Source: Gammaproteobacteria bacterium
GTDB taxonomy: Bacteria; Pseudomonadota; Gammaproteobacteria; Pseudomonadales; Cellvibrionaceae
NCBI GenBank assembly: GCA_021151835.1
Contig: JAGKWO010000006.1
Span: 62,001-126,000, forward strand
Direction: 5' to 3'
DNA length: 64,000 nucleotides
Of this stretch, positions 8,570-17,594 are shown piece by piece. The notes below the pieces were generated by a model. The model saw nothing but the letters and a program-made list of their open reading frames with translations, made no database searches and was not told the DNA's origin. Position 1 is the first letter of the stretch. Each line of letters begins with the position of its first letter. The translations under genes and the position numbers were made by a program.

Positions 8570-10189
8570 ATGTCCGATGCGAAGTGGGATATTTATTTAT
8601 TAGGCGAAACCCAGTTAGGGGTAGAACGGTCAACCCTGGTGCGCAACCTTGCCACCCTCTTCAAGAAAGATGTCCCGGTCATTGAGAAAATGTTGCGCAA
8701 GTCGCGCAGCTTGTTGAAAGCGAATGTCGATCTGGCCACTGCAAGAAAATACCAGGCTGCGATTGATAAAGCCGGTGGTCTGTGTGAATTGGTCGAACAT
8801 GGCGAACAATTATTTCCCAATGATGCATTAAGCCCCATCGCCCCGCGTCCGACGCTCAGCGTAACGCCTATTGAAAGCGCAGCGGCCCCGGTTTCAGCAC
8901 CTGCTTCCCATCCAGATCATGCTGTCATTTCCTATTCATCACCCTATGAGTCACCACAAGCAGACGTGAGTGGACCGAGTCGTTTTTGTTTCAAATGTGG
9001 CGCGGCGCTTTATGCGGGCATGTCCCGGTGCCCCTCCTGCAATACGTTGCAACCTAATCTACGTAGTAAAAGCAAAGTTACCGCTGGCTTCCTGGCATTT
9101 TTTATTGGTGGGTTTGGTATACACCGTTTTTATCTGGGGCAATGGTGGGGAATTTTTTATTTATTGTTTTGGGGGAGTTTGATTCCCAGCATTATTTCTA
9201 TTATTGAAGCGTTTGTATTTTGGTTTAGCTCCGATGAGCGCTGGCAACGTAAATATGGACAGGTGCCCGAAAAAGGTCCGGGCATGGTTGTTGCGCTGAT
9301 AGTGGGCGCGATATTGTTTGTATCGATCATCGGAATTCTCGCAGCTATTGCCTTACCGGCGTATCAGGATTACACCATTCGCGCGAAAGTAAATGCGGCC
9401 GCGCCGCTGGTTGAGGAAACCCGTGCGACAGTCGAAAACGTGATTTTGGAAAAGAATTTTTTCCCCAGTGAAAACATCATGGCGGGTTTGCCCGAGAATA
9501 TCAGCACGCCGCATGTGCGCTCCATTCGCCTGTCTGCCGGCGCAAAACTGGTGGTTACCTATAACGCGCTGAGTGCCGGAAAGGCGCCAACCATTGTTTG
9601 GACTCCTAAGAAGTCCGGCAACAGAATCCTGTGGGATTGCAAGGGCGGCACCATGCAGGATAAGCATCGCAGTCCCGAGTGCCGTGGCGGTGCAGGTGCA
9701 AAAGCGGATACAACCACTGCGCAACCCAAAAAGCCGATAACCGACCTGCGTATTTACAGCGATGATAAAACCGTATCCCTGGTGGTACCGGCGAGCTGGA
9801 AAGGTAATCGCCAATTGAATGAGAATGCAATATTGGGTGTAGCGAATACCAGCGAGGCCAACTATGCCCTGGTGATGACCGAATCCAAAGAGAGTTTTGA
9901 TGATTCAACAGATGCTGCAACCTATCTCTCATTGATCGTAGAAAATTTACAAGCAGGCTCCAGCGATTTCAGCGAGCTACAACAAGCAAGAACGGTTGTA
10001 ATTAATAAAAAACCTGCCCGCCAGCAAGTGGTAGCCCTTACTGTGCAGGGAGAAAAAATTGTTTACATATTAACGACGCTGGAAACGGATACGCATTTTT
10101 ACGCACTATATGCCTGGACTGTTGAAAGCCTCTATCCACAAAACCAGGACACACTCAGAAAAGTGAGTGAGAGTTTCAGTATTTATTAA
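8570..10189 (+). CDS. Zinc-ribbon / TM2 / pilin-like multidomain membrane protein
   Basis: A 539-residue mosaic. The ATG at 8570 is preferred because the AAGG purine run ends 9 bp upstream, too close to the other ATG at 8561. In order: an N-terminal domain of about 80 residues ('WDIYLLGETQLG', resembling a degenerate ribosomal-L7-like bacterial domain); a Pro/Ala linker; a zinc ribbon with CxxC pairs ('CFKCG', 'CPSC', about 140-157); a TM2 domain ('KVTAGFLAFFIGGFGIHRFY', about 168-222); a type IV pilin-like helix ('IIGILAAIALPAYQDYTIRA', about 250-272) followed by a pilin-like periplasmic head; and a C-terminal alpha/beta domain ('VSLVVPASW', ending 'VSESFSIY'). It lacks the prepilin G|FTLIE cleavage site, so it is probably not assembled as a pilin. 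The next gene starts 1 bp after its stop. Confidence 0.8.
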   Translation: MSDAKWDIYLLGETQLGVERSTLVRNLATLFKKDVPVIEKMLRKSRSLLKANVDLATARKYQAAIDKAGGLCELVEHGEQLFPNDALSPIAPRPTLSVTPIESAAAPVSAPASHPDHAVISYSSPYESPQADVSGPSRFCFKCGAALYAGMSRCPSCNTLQPNLRSKSKVTAGFLAFFIGGFGIHRFYLGQWWGIFYLLFWGSLIPSIISIIEAFVFWFSSDERWQRKYGQVPEKGPGMVVALIVGAILFVSIIGILAAIALPAYQDYTIRAKVNAAAPLVEETRATVENVILEKNFFPSENIMAGLPENISTPHVRSIRLSAGAKLVVTYNALSAGKAPTIVWTPKKSGNRILWDCKGGTMQDKHRSPECRGGAGAKADTTTAQPKKPITDLRIYSDDKTVSLVVPASWKGNRQLNENAILGVANTSEANYALVMTESKESFDDSTDAATYLSLIVENLQAGSSDFSELQQARTVVINKKPARQQVVALTVQGEKIVYILTTLETDTHFYALYAWTVESLYPQNQDTLRKVSESFSIY

Positions 10190-10190
10190 T

Positions 10191-10658
10191 ATGGAAAACC
10201 CCTACGCTACGCCGGTTGCCGCGCCATTGGCACCTACTCAACATTCACCCAAGAAAATGCTCTGGTGGAAAATATTTTTTTGGTTGCTGGTATTGCTACA
10301 GATATCTACCTTTATTGGCATTTTTTCGGGGAGTGATGCTCTCACTTGGGATGTTATTGGCGAGATGGTTATTTATATATTTGTCATTGCCGGTGTGTTT
10401 GGTTTTGCCTACAGGCAAGCGTTGTTTACTGAATGGTTCTGGCGTTGTTTAGTTCCGGTTGCGGCACTTTGGGATATGTTCCTGATTGGCCAGAGTGTTA
10501 CAGGGGCGTGGAACAAGGAACACTCTTTTGTGGGGGTTATTATTATTGCGGTTGTTTTTGGACCTCTAATGTCCTTCCAATATTTTGCATTATATAAATA
10601 TGCTTTTCGGTCCAATTATTTGTGGGCTACCAAAACCAATCGCGTTGCTCCCGAGTGA
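10191..10658 (+). CDS. Small four-helix inner-membrane protein, unknown function
   Basis: A 155-residue protein starting 'MENPYATPVAAPLAP', chosen because the ATG follows the preceding stop by one base. A short Pro-rich cytoplasmic N-terminus is followed by about four hydrophobic helices (near 24-43, 54-75, 85-105 and 117-137). The Pro-rich N-terminus followed by helices resembles small DUF-type membrane proteins often found beside zinc-ribbon/TM2 proteins, but no named family was recognised. The tight spacing suggests translational coupling with the upstream mosaic protein, so the two may work together in the membrane. Confidence 0.75.
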   Translation: MENPYATPVAAPLAPTQHSPKKMLWWKIFFWLLVLLQISTFIGIFSGSDALTWDVIGEMVIYIFVIAGVFGFAYRQALFTEWFWRCLVPVAALWDMFLIGQSVTGAWNKEHSFVGVIIIAVVFGPLMSFQYFALYKYAFRSNYLWATKTNRVAPE

Positions 10659-10674
10659 AACAGCGCGATTGGTT
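10634..10674. terminator. Hairpin at the convergent gene ends, likely bidirectional terminator
   Basis: AACCAATCGCG (10634-10644) and its exact complement CGCGATTGGTT (10664-10674) form an 11-bp stem with a 19-nt loop. The left arm lies within the last codons of the membrane-protein gene, and a T-rich run follows on the plus strand (10682-10690). It separates that gene from the convergent vWA gene. Confidence 0.6.
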
Positions 10675-10687
10675 AGGTAATCATTTT

Positions 10688-12982
10688 TTACTCTTTAGCA
10701 ATTTTCGCTTTGCGCACCAGTTGGATAAATTCAGTGCGGTAGCCGAATTCATCTTTGCCTTTATTGGCTTGTGCTAGCTCTATTACCTTGTCGTAATTAA
10801 AATCACCGCTGTAGTGACTGCCGCGTAACAACTGTGCGAAACCTGCAACTGCAATGGAAAAGTTTGCTTCCTGTTGATAAGTCGAGTTGTTTTCTTTTGT
10901 GTTTTTTGTGATAGCCGTTTCAATCAGTTTCGATTGATTCTCGTGCGGCAATTTATAACGCACACGCAAGAACGCCAGCTCATTCGACTTACCATTCGCA
11001 GCTGCTTGTGATTGGTAGCGGCTCGGTTCCAGCAATTTATTTTCGGCATTAGCGGGGGTGATTTCATAAATCGCCGTGACTTTGTGGCCTGAACCAATTT
11101 CACCTGCATCGACTTTGTCGTTGTTAAAATCCTCGCGATTCAGCGCGCGGGTTTCATAACCGATCAAACGATACTCAGCTACCGTCGCCGGATTAAATTC
11201 CACCTGGATTTTCACATCTTTGGCGATGGGGAATAATGTCGATGTTGCTTCATTGACCAACACTTTTTGCGCTTCGCTTAAGGTATCAATATAGGCTGCC
11301 GTGCCGTTGCCGTTTTGCGCCAGCGTTTGCATCATCGCATCCTGATAATTGCCCTGGCCAAAACCCAATACTGATAGATAAATGCCTTTATCGCGCTTGC
11401 GTTCAATTAAATCCTGCAGTGCATCGTCACTGGTTTGGCCGACATTAAAATCACCGTCGGTGGCGAGGATAATGCGATTGATACCTTTGGAATTAAAATT
11501 CGCTTCCGCCAATTTATACGCGAGGGCGATACCTTCGGCACCCGCAGTACTACCACCGGCTTGCAAATTATTTAACGCTGCAAGAATTTTGGCTTTCTCT
11601 TTAACTTTTGTCGGCTCCAGTACGGTACCTGCTGCCCCGGCGTAAACTGCAATCGCGATAGTATCATCGGGTTTGAGTGTATCCAGTAACAACCCCATCG
11701 ATTGTTTCACCAGTGGCAATTTGGTGGGTTCATCCATAGAGCCGGAAACGTCGAGCAAAAATACCAGGTTGGATTGTGGAATGTCGCTCGCCGGTAATTG
11801 ATAGCCCTGGATACCAATGTGCACTAATTGATTACCTTTTTTCCAGGGTGAATCCATCACACTGACGTGGGTAGCAAAGGGTGTTTTTTTATCGCGCGGC
11901 GCCGGATAAGCGTAATCAAAATAATTGATCATCTCTTCAATGCGCACCGCATCCTTAGCAGGCAATTGGCCATTATTTAATTGGCGCCGCACAAAACTGT
12001 AAGACGCAGTGTCCACATCGATTGAAAATGTTGAGACCGGCGTTTCACTGACGGAAGTCACTGCATTTTCTTTAAAGTCTTCGAAACGGTCGCGATATTC
12101 TTGTGGCGGTGCCGAGGGCATATCTGCCACACCAACTGCGCGCTTCATTGCAGGAGCGTTTGCCAATACTTGACGGATACCGGCAACCTGGACTTCCTCG
12201 GCTGCATCCGCCTGGCGCACCGTTGGTTTGGCTAATGCAGGTGCGATTGGCACAGTATAGTTAGCAGAAGGTGCTGGCGGTGGGGCGGCGGCTTCCAGTT
12301 CAACTCCAGGTATCCGCTGCAATGCATCGGCGACATTTCTATCCGGCAAACTGCCAGTATCTTCAGCGCTAATAACGTTGATTTCCGCTGGTGCCTCTGT
12401 GCGAATGTCAGCGGCTACAGCTTCTTCAGCCGCCTTCGCCGCAAGTTTCTTTTCCGCAAAATCGTCTTTGGCTTGCTCTGATTTCTGGCGTTGCTCATTA
12501 ACGGCGGCGGCTTGTTTGGCAAGTGCTGCGGTCAATTCATCATTAACCGGATTGATCGCCAGGTGTTGCATAAATGTGATTCCCGCCAGCACCGCCAAAC
12601 TGGAAGCGGCGATTCCGGAAATCAACGCCGGTTTTTGCCAGACAGGGCGGTTGCCAACCCCTGGATTATTGTCAAACGTTGAATTATTCATTGAATCACT
12701 CCCGTGATGATTGATGTCACGGGTAGGACGCAAGCGCTGCAAAAATCCTTGGAGCACATTGGATTTTTTTGGCGAAATAATGTGTTTATCAGGGGCCGGA
12801 TTGGATTCAGTGGCGAGTGGCGAATCTTTTTCCACGTCGATAGCCAAATTTTCGTCAGCGGTCGCGCTGGTTTGTTGTGCGGTAAAGGCAGCCATAGCCG
12901 CTGCGATATGGCGCGCTTTGGTATTGGCATCGGGCGGCGGTACAGGTTGTTGTAACTGTTGTTCCAGATCATGGTCGTTCAT
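10688..12982 (-). CDS. Membrane-anchored von Willebrand A protein (YfbK-like, DUF3520) with plug-like segments
   Basis: A 764-residue protein. The cytoplasmic N-terminus (1-115) is followed by one membrane helix (about 118-138), an Ala/Lys-rich coiled region, a Pro-rich linker, a 'vWF_A-associated' segment ('VSTFSIDVDTASYSFVRRQL'), the vWA domain with a complete MIDAS (Asp411, Ser413, Ser415 in 'LDVSGSMDE'; later 'ATDGDFNVG'), and a C-terminal DUF3520-type domain ending 'FIQLVRKAKIAKE'. Residues 201-230 ('SLPDRNVADALQRIPGV') and 262-287 ('EEVQVAGIRQVLANA') both resemble the start of TonB-receptor plugs, but in swapped order. Its gene overlaps the ECF sigma gene by 4 bp (ATGA), so it probably acts as a membrane partner or anti-sigma-like regulator; that role is inferred from context. 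Confidence 0.85.
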   Translation of the reverse strand: MNDHDLEQQLQQPVPPPDANTKARHIAAAMAAFTAQQTSATADENLAIDVEKDSPLATESNPAPDKHIISPKKSNVLQGFLQRLRPTRDINHHGSDSMNNSTFDNNPGVGNRPVWQKPALISGIAASSLAVLAGITFMQHLAINPVNDELTAALAKQAAAVNEQRQKSEQAKDDFAEKKLAAKAAEEAVAADIRTEAPAEINVISAEDTGSLPDRNVADALQRIPGVELEAAAPPPAPSANYTVPIAPALAKPTVRQADAAEEVQVAGIRQVLANAPAMKRAVGVADMPSAPPQEYRDRFEDFKENAVTSVSETPVSTFSIDVDTASYSFVRRQLNNGQLPAKDAVRIEEMINYFDYAYPAPRDKKTPFATHVSVMDSPWKKGNQLVHIGIQGYQLPASDIPQSNLVFLLDVSGSMDEPTKLPLVKQSMGLLLDTLKPDDTIAIAVYAGAAGTVLEPTKVKEKAKILAALNNLQAGGSTAGAEGIALAYKLAEANFNSKGINRIILATDGDFNVGQTSDDALQDLIERKRDKGIYLSVLGFGQGNYQDAMMQTLAQNGNGTAAYIDTLSEAQKVLVNEATSTLFPIAKDVKIQVEFNPATVAEYRLIGYETRALNREDFNNDKVDAGEIGSGHKVTAIYEITPANAENKLLEPSRYQSQAAANGKSNELAFLRVRYKLPHENQSKLIETAITKNTKENNSTYQQEANFSIAVAGFAQLLRGSHYSGDFNYDKVIELAQANKGKDEFGYRTEFIQLVRKAKIAKE

Positions 12983-13530
12983 AGCGATACCTCCCAGTTG
13001 CCATCACCTTGTTGCAGGTACTGGAGCTGTTTGCGAATTTCGTGGAGCCGCCAGGACACTGTGGATTCCTTGATGTTCAAAACCGTGGCGGCTTCGGCGT
13101 GGGTGAGCCCTTCAGCGTGGACCAACAAGGCGGTTTCTTTAAAGCCTTCCGCGAGCGAATCCAGCCATTGCAATATTTGTTGCAAATAGATGCCGGTTTC
13201 CGCGCGCTGGTCGTGCCGGGTTTCATTTTCCAGGCGCTCCAGGTCGTCATGCTGGTGGCGCTGCTGGCTGCGATGCCAGTCTTTGGCACAGTTGATCACC
13301 AGGCGATACAACCAACTGCTGAATGCTGATTCAAACCGGAATTGCCCCAGGCTTTGCGCCAGTTTGATACAGGCGAGTTGGGTGATGTCCTCGGCATCGG
13401 CGCGATTGCCACACCAGCGAAAAGCGAAACGGAAAATCTGGTCGTAATACCCGGTGAGCAATTGATCAAATGCCGCCGCGTCGCCGCGTTGGGCCGCGTT
13501 GATTAACCGGTTGTGCTCAATGGGTGGCAT
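12979..13530 (-). CDS. ECF-type RNA polymerase sigma factor
   Basis: A 183-residue sigma-70-family protein with only regions 2 and 4. Region 2 runs through 'FDQLLTGYYDQIFRFAFRWC', 'AEDITQLACIKLAQ' and 'FSSWLYRLVINCAKDWHR'. Region 4 is 'LAEGFKETALLVHAEGLTHA' followed by 'AATVLNIKESTVSWRLHEIR', a helix-turn-helix that reads the -35 element. The stop overlaps the start of the vWA gene by 4 bp, giving tight translational coupling. ECF factors are normally held by a co-encoded membrane anti-sigma; here the only candidate is the vWA protein, whose N-terminus is cytoplasmic and whose sensor part would be periplasmic. The target promoters cannot be read from the window. Confidence 0.93.
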   Translation of the reverse strand: MPPIEHNRLINAAQRGDAAAFDQLLTGYYDQIFRFAFRWCGNRADAEDITQLACIKLAQSLGQFRFESAFSSWLYRLVINCAKDWHRSQQRHQHDDLERLENETRHDQRAETGIYLQQILQWLDSLAEGFKETALLVHAEGLTHAEAATVLNIKESTVSWRLHEIRKQLQYLQQGDGNWEVSL

Positions 13531-13785
13531 CTATCGGCCCCATTCTTTATCCCTCTCATTTAGTGACGACAATCAGACGGACCAGATCGACAAATCCTTG
13601 GCTGATGGCTGATTTTTGTCGGTTTTATTTACATGCAACACTGTTGGGTGTGATGCGGTTATCACTATGTCGTTGTTTCATCGGTGAATTTTTGAGCTGG
13701 TGTATAAATTGCAGATTTAAGCGACAATCCAGACCAACATTTGGTCTGCCTAATAATCTACACATCAGTTCCGGGCGGTATCACC

Positions 13786-14400
13786 ATGGGTTCTACATCT
13801 GTTTATAAACGCGTATTGGGCGGCTTGGCCGGTTTATTGTTGGCGTTCAATGCGCAGGCCAATCTTATCGTGAATGGGGGTTTTGAGGACAACAATGTTG
13901 CGGCAGGCAACTGGGCTTATTTTCCGTCATCCAGTGTTAACGGTTGGGAAGGGGACAATATTGAAATCTGGGATAGCTTTGGCGGAGTAGTTGCACCAGA
14001 GGGAACCCAACACGCTGAACTCAATGCCCATCCATTTGATGGCACCGTGTTTTCCATTTACCAAAGCTTTGCAACAATCATCGGCCAAACCTACGACGTC
14101 TCCTTTTTTTACAGTGCGCGTGAAAGTAATAACGAACAATTTTATTTCAGTGCGGGTACGTTAGCGGCATTGCTGAATGATCATGTGGTGGGTAGCTGGA
14201 AACAATACACCGGCAGTTTTGTTGCAACCGCAACGACCAGCACTATCACCTTTACCAGCTACGACAACTCTACCGTAGGCAATTTTCTGGATGATGTGGT
14301 CGTCACCGCGCGTTCACATGTGGATGAATCCGGTGCGTTGGTAATGTTTATGATTGGCCTGGCTGGTTTGGTTTGTAGCAGAAGAAAGTTGTCCGCTTAA
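13786..14400 (+). CDS. Secreted PEP-CTERM-like protein with DUF642-like domain
   Basis: A 204-residue protein from the ATG at 13786; upstream in-frame codons would spoil the signal peptide. The signal peptide ends near 'AFNAQA'. The mature part begins 'NLIVNGGFEDNNVAAGNW' and continues 'GWEGDNIEIWDSFGG', typical of DUF642/galactose-binding-like beta-sandwich proteins. The C-terminus has a short motif 'DESG', a hydrophobic helix and 'SRRKLSA', the tripartite PEP-CTERM-like sorting tail, although the usual Pro of 'PESG' is Asp. Such tails are cut by an exosortase during export in species with an exopolysaccharide system; no exosortase is visible here. A terminator follows directly. Confidence 0.78.
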   Translation: MGSTSVYKRVLGGLAGLLLAFNAQANLIVNGGFEDNNVAAGNWAYFPSSSVNGWEGDNIEIWDSFGGVVAPEGTQHAELNAHPFDGTVFSIYQSFATIIGQTYDVSFFYSARESNNEQFYFSAGTLAALLNDHVVGSWKQYTGSFVATATTSTITFTSYDNSTVGNFLDDVVVTARSHVDESGALVMFMIGLAGLVCSRRKLSA

Positions 14401-14430
14401 TTCGTTTTAATTCGTTCTGTTGATTGTAAA

Positions 14431-14457
14431 AAGCTCGCAATTGGCGGGCTTTTTTTA
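14431..14457. terminator. Intrinsic terminator after the PEP-CTERM-like gene
   Basis: An 8-bp stem AAGCTCGC/GCGGGCTT (one G-T pair) with loop AATTG and a run of seven T residues after it. A matching A-run before it means it could also act on the minus strand, downstream of tgpA. Confidence 0.85.
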
Positions 14458-14608
14458 TTTGTGGTGAGGCAATTATTAAAAATGCGGATATCAATGTTGT
14501 GGGTGTTTCGATTTGCAAAACAGTGGCCTGGTGTTTAACTGGACCGGTGGCCCCGGTATGGGTTCATTGGCAACGCTTAACCGGCATGGCACCCTGTTTG
14601 CGCCAGTG

Positions 14609-16609
14609 TTATTTGGGGAATTGTTTTATTGCGCGTTCCAGTTGTTCTATCTGTGCAGCCTGGTTTTGATAAGCAATTTGTACAAAAAGCTGGTGGATGT
14701 TGTGTAGCGCGTTGCGGTGTTGTGGAGCACTCGCGAGGATGCGCTGGATAAAATCCCCAAGTGTTTCACCGTGCCCACGCACATAACCAAATGGTGCGAG
14801 TTTTTGTTCCAGTTTTTTGATGGCTTTTAATTCGCGGCGCAAGGCCAGTGATGGCCGGCGACGCACTAGCACCCACGCAAAAAGCGCGGCACCGGCCAGG
14901 CCAAACCCGATCAGCCAGAGCGTCAAGCGCCAGCTTTCGGTTCCGCCGAGCAAGCGCGACAATAATCCCTCCTGCGCTTCGGTATCGTAATTAAGTACCC
15001 AGCGTTGCCAGACATAATTGGCTGCATCCCAGCGAGCTTGTAGTTGCAAGAGCAGCGACGAATTTTGCCAGGCGCTGTCGACCAATTCCCGGTCAGACTC
15101 CCCGAGCGCTTCACTCATTCCCAGCTCGATACGGTTAGGTGCCACGGCGGCGGTGGGGTCAATCATTTGCCAGCCTTTACCATCGATCCAGACTTCGGTC
15201 CAGGCATGGGCATCGGATTGCCGCACTAGCAAATAGTTTTCCAGCGGGTTCCAGCGCCCGCCCTGGTAACCCACGACCAATCGTACCGGGATGCCGGCGG
15301 CACGTAACAGAAAGCCGAAACTGCTGGCGAAGTGTTCGCAGAATCCCCGCTTGCTTTGAAACAAAAACTCATCGACCGAATGGGGGCCCAGCGCCGGCGG
15401 TTGCAAGGTGTAGGTGAATTCGCGATTGAACAACGCCAGGGTGTTGGCGATGATTTGCTGGTCATTCAATTGTTGCGCGCGCCAGGATTCTATTAGCGCG
15501 CGGGCTTGCGGGTTGCTGCCCGCTGGTAAGCGCGTGTACATGTCGCGATGTATCGGGGCTAATTGCGGTGCTTCCGGCCATTCCACCTTCAACGCCGATT
15601 TGACTTCATAGCGCATGCGTTGTGACAGGGGAATGTAATTCATCAGCAGTGAATCGGCGGTGATGCGGATACTGTTTGTGGCATTGGTTACCGATAGCGG
15701 TTGCATCAGGCTGAATAGCCAGGGTTGGCCATGGGGCTCGACAATAATGCTGTAATCGATGATGGCTTGCCTGTTGCCGGAGTCTTTATCCGGCGCGCGG
15801 CCCCAACTGTCACGCATTTTCCAGGCGCGGCCATCGAAACTATCCAGCACCAATCCACGCCAATAAAGCTGGTTGGGCGGCGGCGGTGTCTGATCGTTAA
15901 ATGCAACGCGGAAGGCCGGGTCCTGATTCAGGGCCAGGTTGCCCAAATCGCCGGGTGCTATGGTATCGGTAAAGCCGGTTTTGGCAGCCTGCTGGTTGGG
16001 GATTGCCCATAGCGGCCCCAAGCGCGGGGCAACCACAAACAACACCAGCATTAACGGTAATGCATGCAGGATAATGGCCCCACCCCGTTTCAGGCGCAGG
16101 GTTGGCGCTTGCAAGCGGGTCAGGTAAAGCGAGCGCCAGCAGGTAACCAGCAACAACATGCTCACAAGGCTAAAGACGGCGGCTTGCGGGGTCTGGCTAA
16201 ACAGCAATTGTGACGCGGTAATAATAAAGCCGATGAAAATCAGGAATTGCGCATCCCGTATCGCATTCACTTCCAGTAGCTTGAGCGAGAAGGCGCAGAC
16301 CAATAGACCGATCATGGTTTCAGTGCCCGTCCTGCTCGAATAACTGGCTAACATTCCCGCCACACACACTGCTGTGAGAAATCCTTTAACCAGCTTTCCC
16401 GGAGCCCCCCAGCGCCCGCGGAACATCTGCGTGCGCCACAGGGCTGAAATGGCCCAGATCAACCACAACCAGGCGGGAAGGTTAAACAGCAAGGGCAGTA
16501 TCAGCACCGACTGCATAACCAGTAGCCAGGCCAGTTTATCGCGTGCCAGGTATTCCGCATGAGCGGGCGGTGTGGCCTTGGGCGTGCGTTGCCAAAGTCG
16601 TGTGATCAT
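14609..16609 (-). CDS. tgpA: TgpA-type membrane transglutaminase-like protein (DUF3488)
   Basis: A 666-residue inner-membrane protein. About six N-terminal hydrophobic helices (roughly 30-200; DUF3488 region) are followed by a periplasmic transglutaminase-like core and one C-terminal helix near 555-575. The papain-like triad is visible as Cys in 'KRGFCEHFASSF', His in 'SDAHAWTEVWI' and Asp in 'GWQMIDPTAAV'. Family members such as Pseudomonas TgpA are essential or growth-linked periplasmic enzymes of unknown substrate. The start overlaps the DUF58 gene stop by 4 bp. The order moxR-DUF58-tgpA is the classical arrangement. Confidence 0.93.
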   Translation of the reverse strand: MITRLWQRTPKATPPAHAEYLARDKLAWLLVMQSVLILPLLFNLPAWLWLIWAISALWRTQMFRGRWGAPGKLVKGFLTAVCVAGMLASYSSRTGTETMIGLLVCAFSLKLLEVNAIRDAQFLIFIGFIITASQLLFSQTPQAAVFSLVSMLLLVTCWRSLYLTRLQAPTLRLKRGGAIILHALPLMLVLFVVAPRLGPLWAIPNQQAAKTGFTDTIAPGDLGNLALNQDPAFRVAFNDQTPPPPNQLYWRGLVLDSFDGRAWKMRDSWGRAPDKDSGNRQAIIDYSIIVEPHGQPWLFSLMQPLSVTNATNSIRITADSLLMNYIPLSQRMRYEVKSALKVEWPEAPQLAPIHRDMYTRLPAGSNPQARALIESWRAQQLNDQQIIANTLALFNREFTYTLQPPALGPHSVDEFLFQSKRGFCEHFASSFGFLLRAAGIPVRLVVGYQGGRWNPLENYLLVRQSDAHAWTEVWIDGKGWQMIDPTAAVAPNRIELGMSEALGESDRELVDSAWQNSSLLLQLQARWDAANYVWQRWVLNYDTEAQEGLLSRLLGGTESWRLTLWLIGFGLAGAALFAWVLVRRRPSLALRRELKAIKKLEQKLAPFGYVRGHGETLGDFIQRILASAPQHRNALHNIHQLFVQIAYQNQAAQIEQLERAIKQFPK

Positions 16610-17589
16610 TGGTGCGTTGCCCCCGGCAAATTAAATTCCGCCAGCGCCTTAAGTACTGCCTGCAGATGTACCTCACCCAACGCAGGTTCGAGGGTAATAC
16701 CGGGCAAACTCAGGCCATAAGGAATCTGCCGCTGCTCATATTGCAACGCCCAATAACAGAGCCCGGACAAGCGCGGCTCTTGCGGTAAGCTGAGGCTGTT
16801 CCAGTCCAGCCATTTTTCAGCGGAAAAAAATGCTTCGTATTCTTTGGTGAACAACCCTTTTTCCTGGGCATATTGTTTCCAGGCGATGTGTTTGATCGGA
16901 TCGCCCGGTTGGTAGCCGCGCAGGCCGGAAAAATCATCGCCGCCGCGCTGGCTGCTACCACCTTCCTGATGCCCGTCACTCGCCTGGTGTTTGGGTTCTT
17001 CGCTGGCGATAGGGGCAGGGTAAATGAGTGCCTGGGCATCCAGGTTAAGCCAGGTCCAGCAGCGGATAATCCCCAACGGGAAATGGCTCTGCGCCAGTAA
17101 ACGCCCCGGCTGTAAATAGCCGCGTTCCTTGCTGTGGGCTAGCAGGTTCACGCGCAAGGGTTCATTCGGGTTGAGGGTGACTAATTGGGTATCGCCACCG
17201 GGCCAACGCAATTCCAGGTAATCACAACCGAATTTATGCGTGGCCGTCAGCTCCAGGATAAAAGTGGCAGGCTCACCGGCAAACGCCGGTTTTGCCCCTA
17301 CGAATTTCACCGTCAGTCCTGCCATATTGGTAAATGCATGGAGGATGGATACCACAAAAACGCTGATCATCAGATAGGCCAGCGCCAGGATCAGGTTGTT
17401 TTGGTAATTGGTGCCCAGCATCCAGATAATCACAATAATCACCAGGTACACCAATCCCGCCAGATTGGGAAAGGTGTAAAGGTTTTTGCGATTCAGGTTA
17501 ACTGTGTGTGCCTTGGGGGTGCGTTGGTCGACCCAACGGTAAAAACGGTTTTCCCAGGCGATACGCCAATTGCTCAAGGGCCTGCTCAT
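16606..17589 (-). CDS. DUF58 family protein, MoxR partner
   Basis: A 327-residue protein with two adjacent membrane helices near 40-85 ('LAGLVYLVIIVIIWMLG', 'LILALAYLMISVFVVSILHA') and a C-terminal DUF58 domain with the signature 'DFSGLRGYQPGDPIKHIAWK'. DUF58 proteins are related to von Willebrand A domains and pair with MoxR AAA+ ATPases that act as chaperones for metal or protein-complex assembly. It is the second gene of the moxR-DUF58-tgpA operon: 5 bp separate it from moxR and 4 bp overlap with tgpA. Confidence 0.92.
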   Translation of the reverse strand: MSRPLSNWRIAWENRFYRWVDQRTPKAHTVNLNRKNLYTFPNLAGLVYLVIIVIIWMLGTNYQNNLILALAYLMISVFVVSILHAFTNMAGLTVKFVGAKPAFAGEPATFILELTATHKFGCDYLELRWPGGDTQLVTLNPNEPLRVNLLAHSKERGYLQPGRLLAQSHFPLGIIRCWTWLNLDAQALIYPAPIASEEPKHQASDGHQEGGSSQRGGDDFSGLRGYQPGDPIKHIAWKQYAQEKGLFTKEYEAFFSAEKWLDWNSLSLPQEPRLSGLCYWALQYEQRQIPYGLSLPGITLEPALGEVHLQAVLKALAEFNLPGATHQ

Positions 17590-17594
17590 CTGCG

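Noticed and set aside
14513..14707. Plus-strand frame of 64 codons
   Set aside because: It overlaps the end of tgpA on the other strand, has no recognisable features and no good start context.
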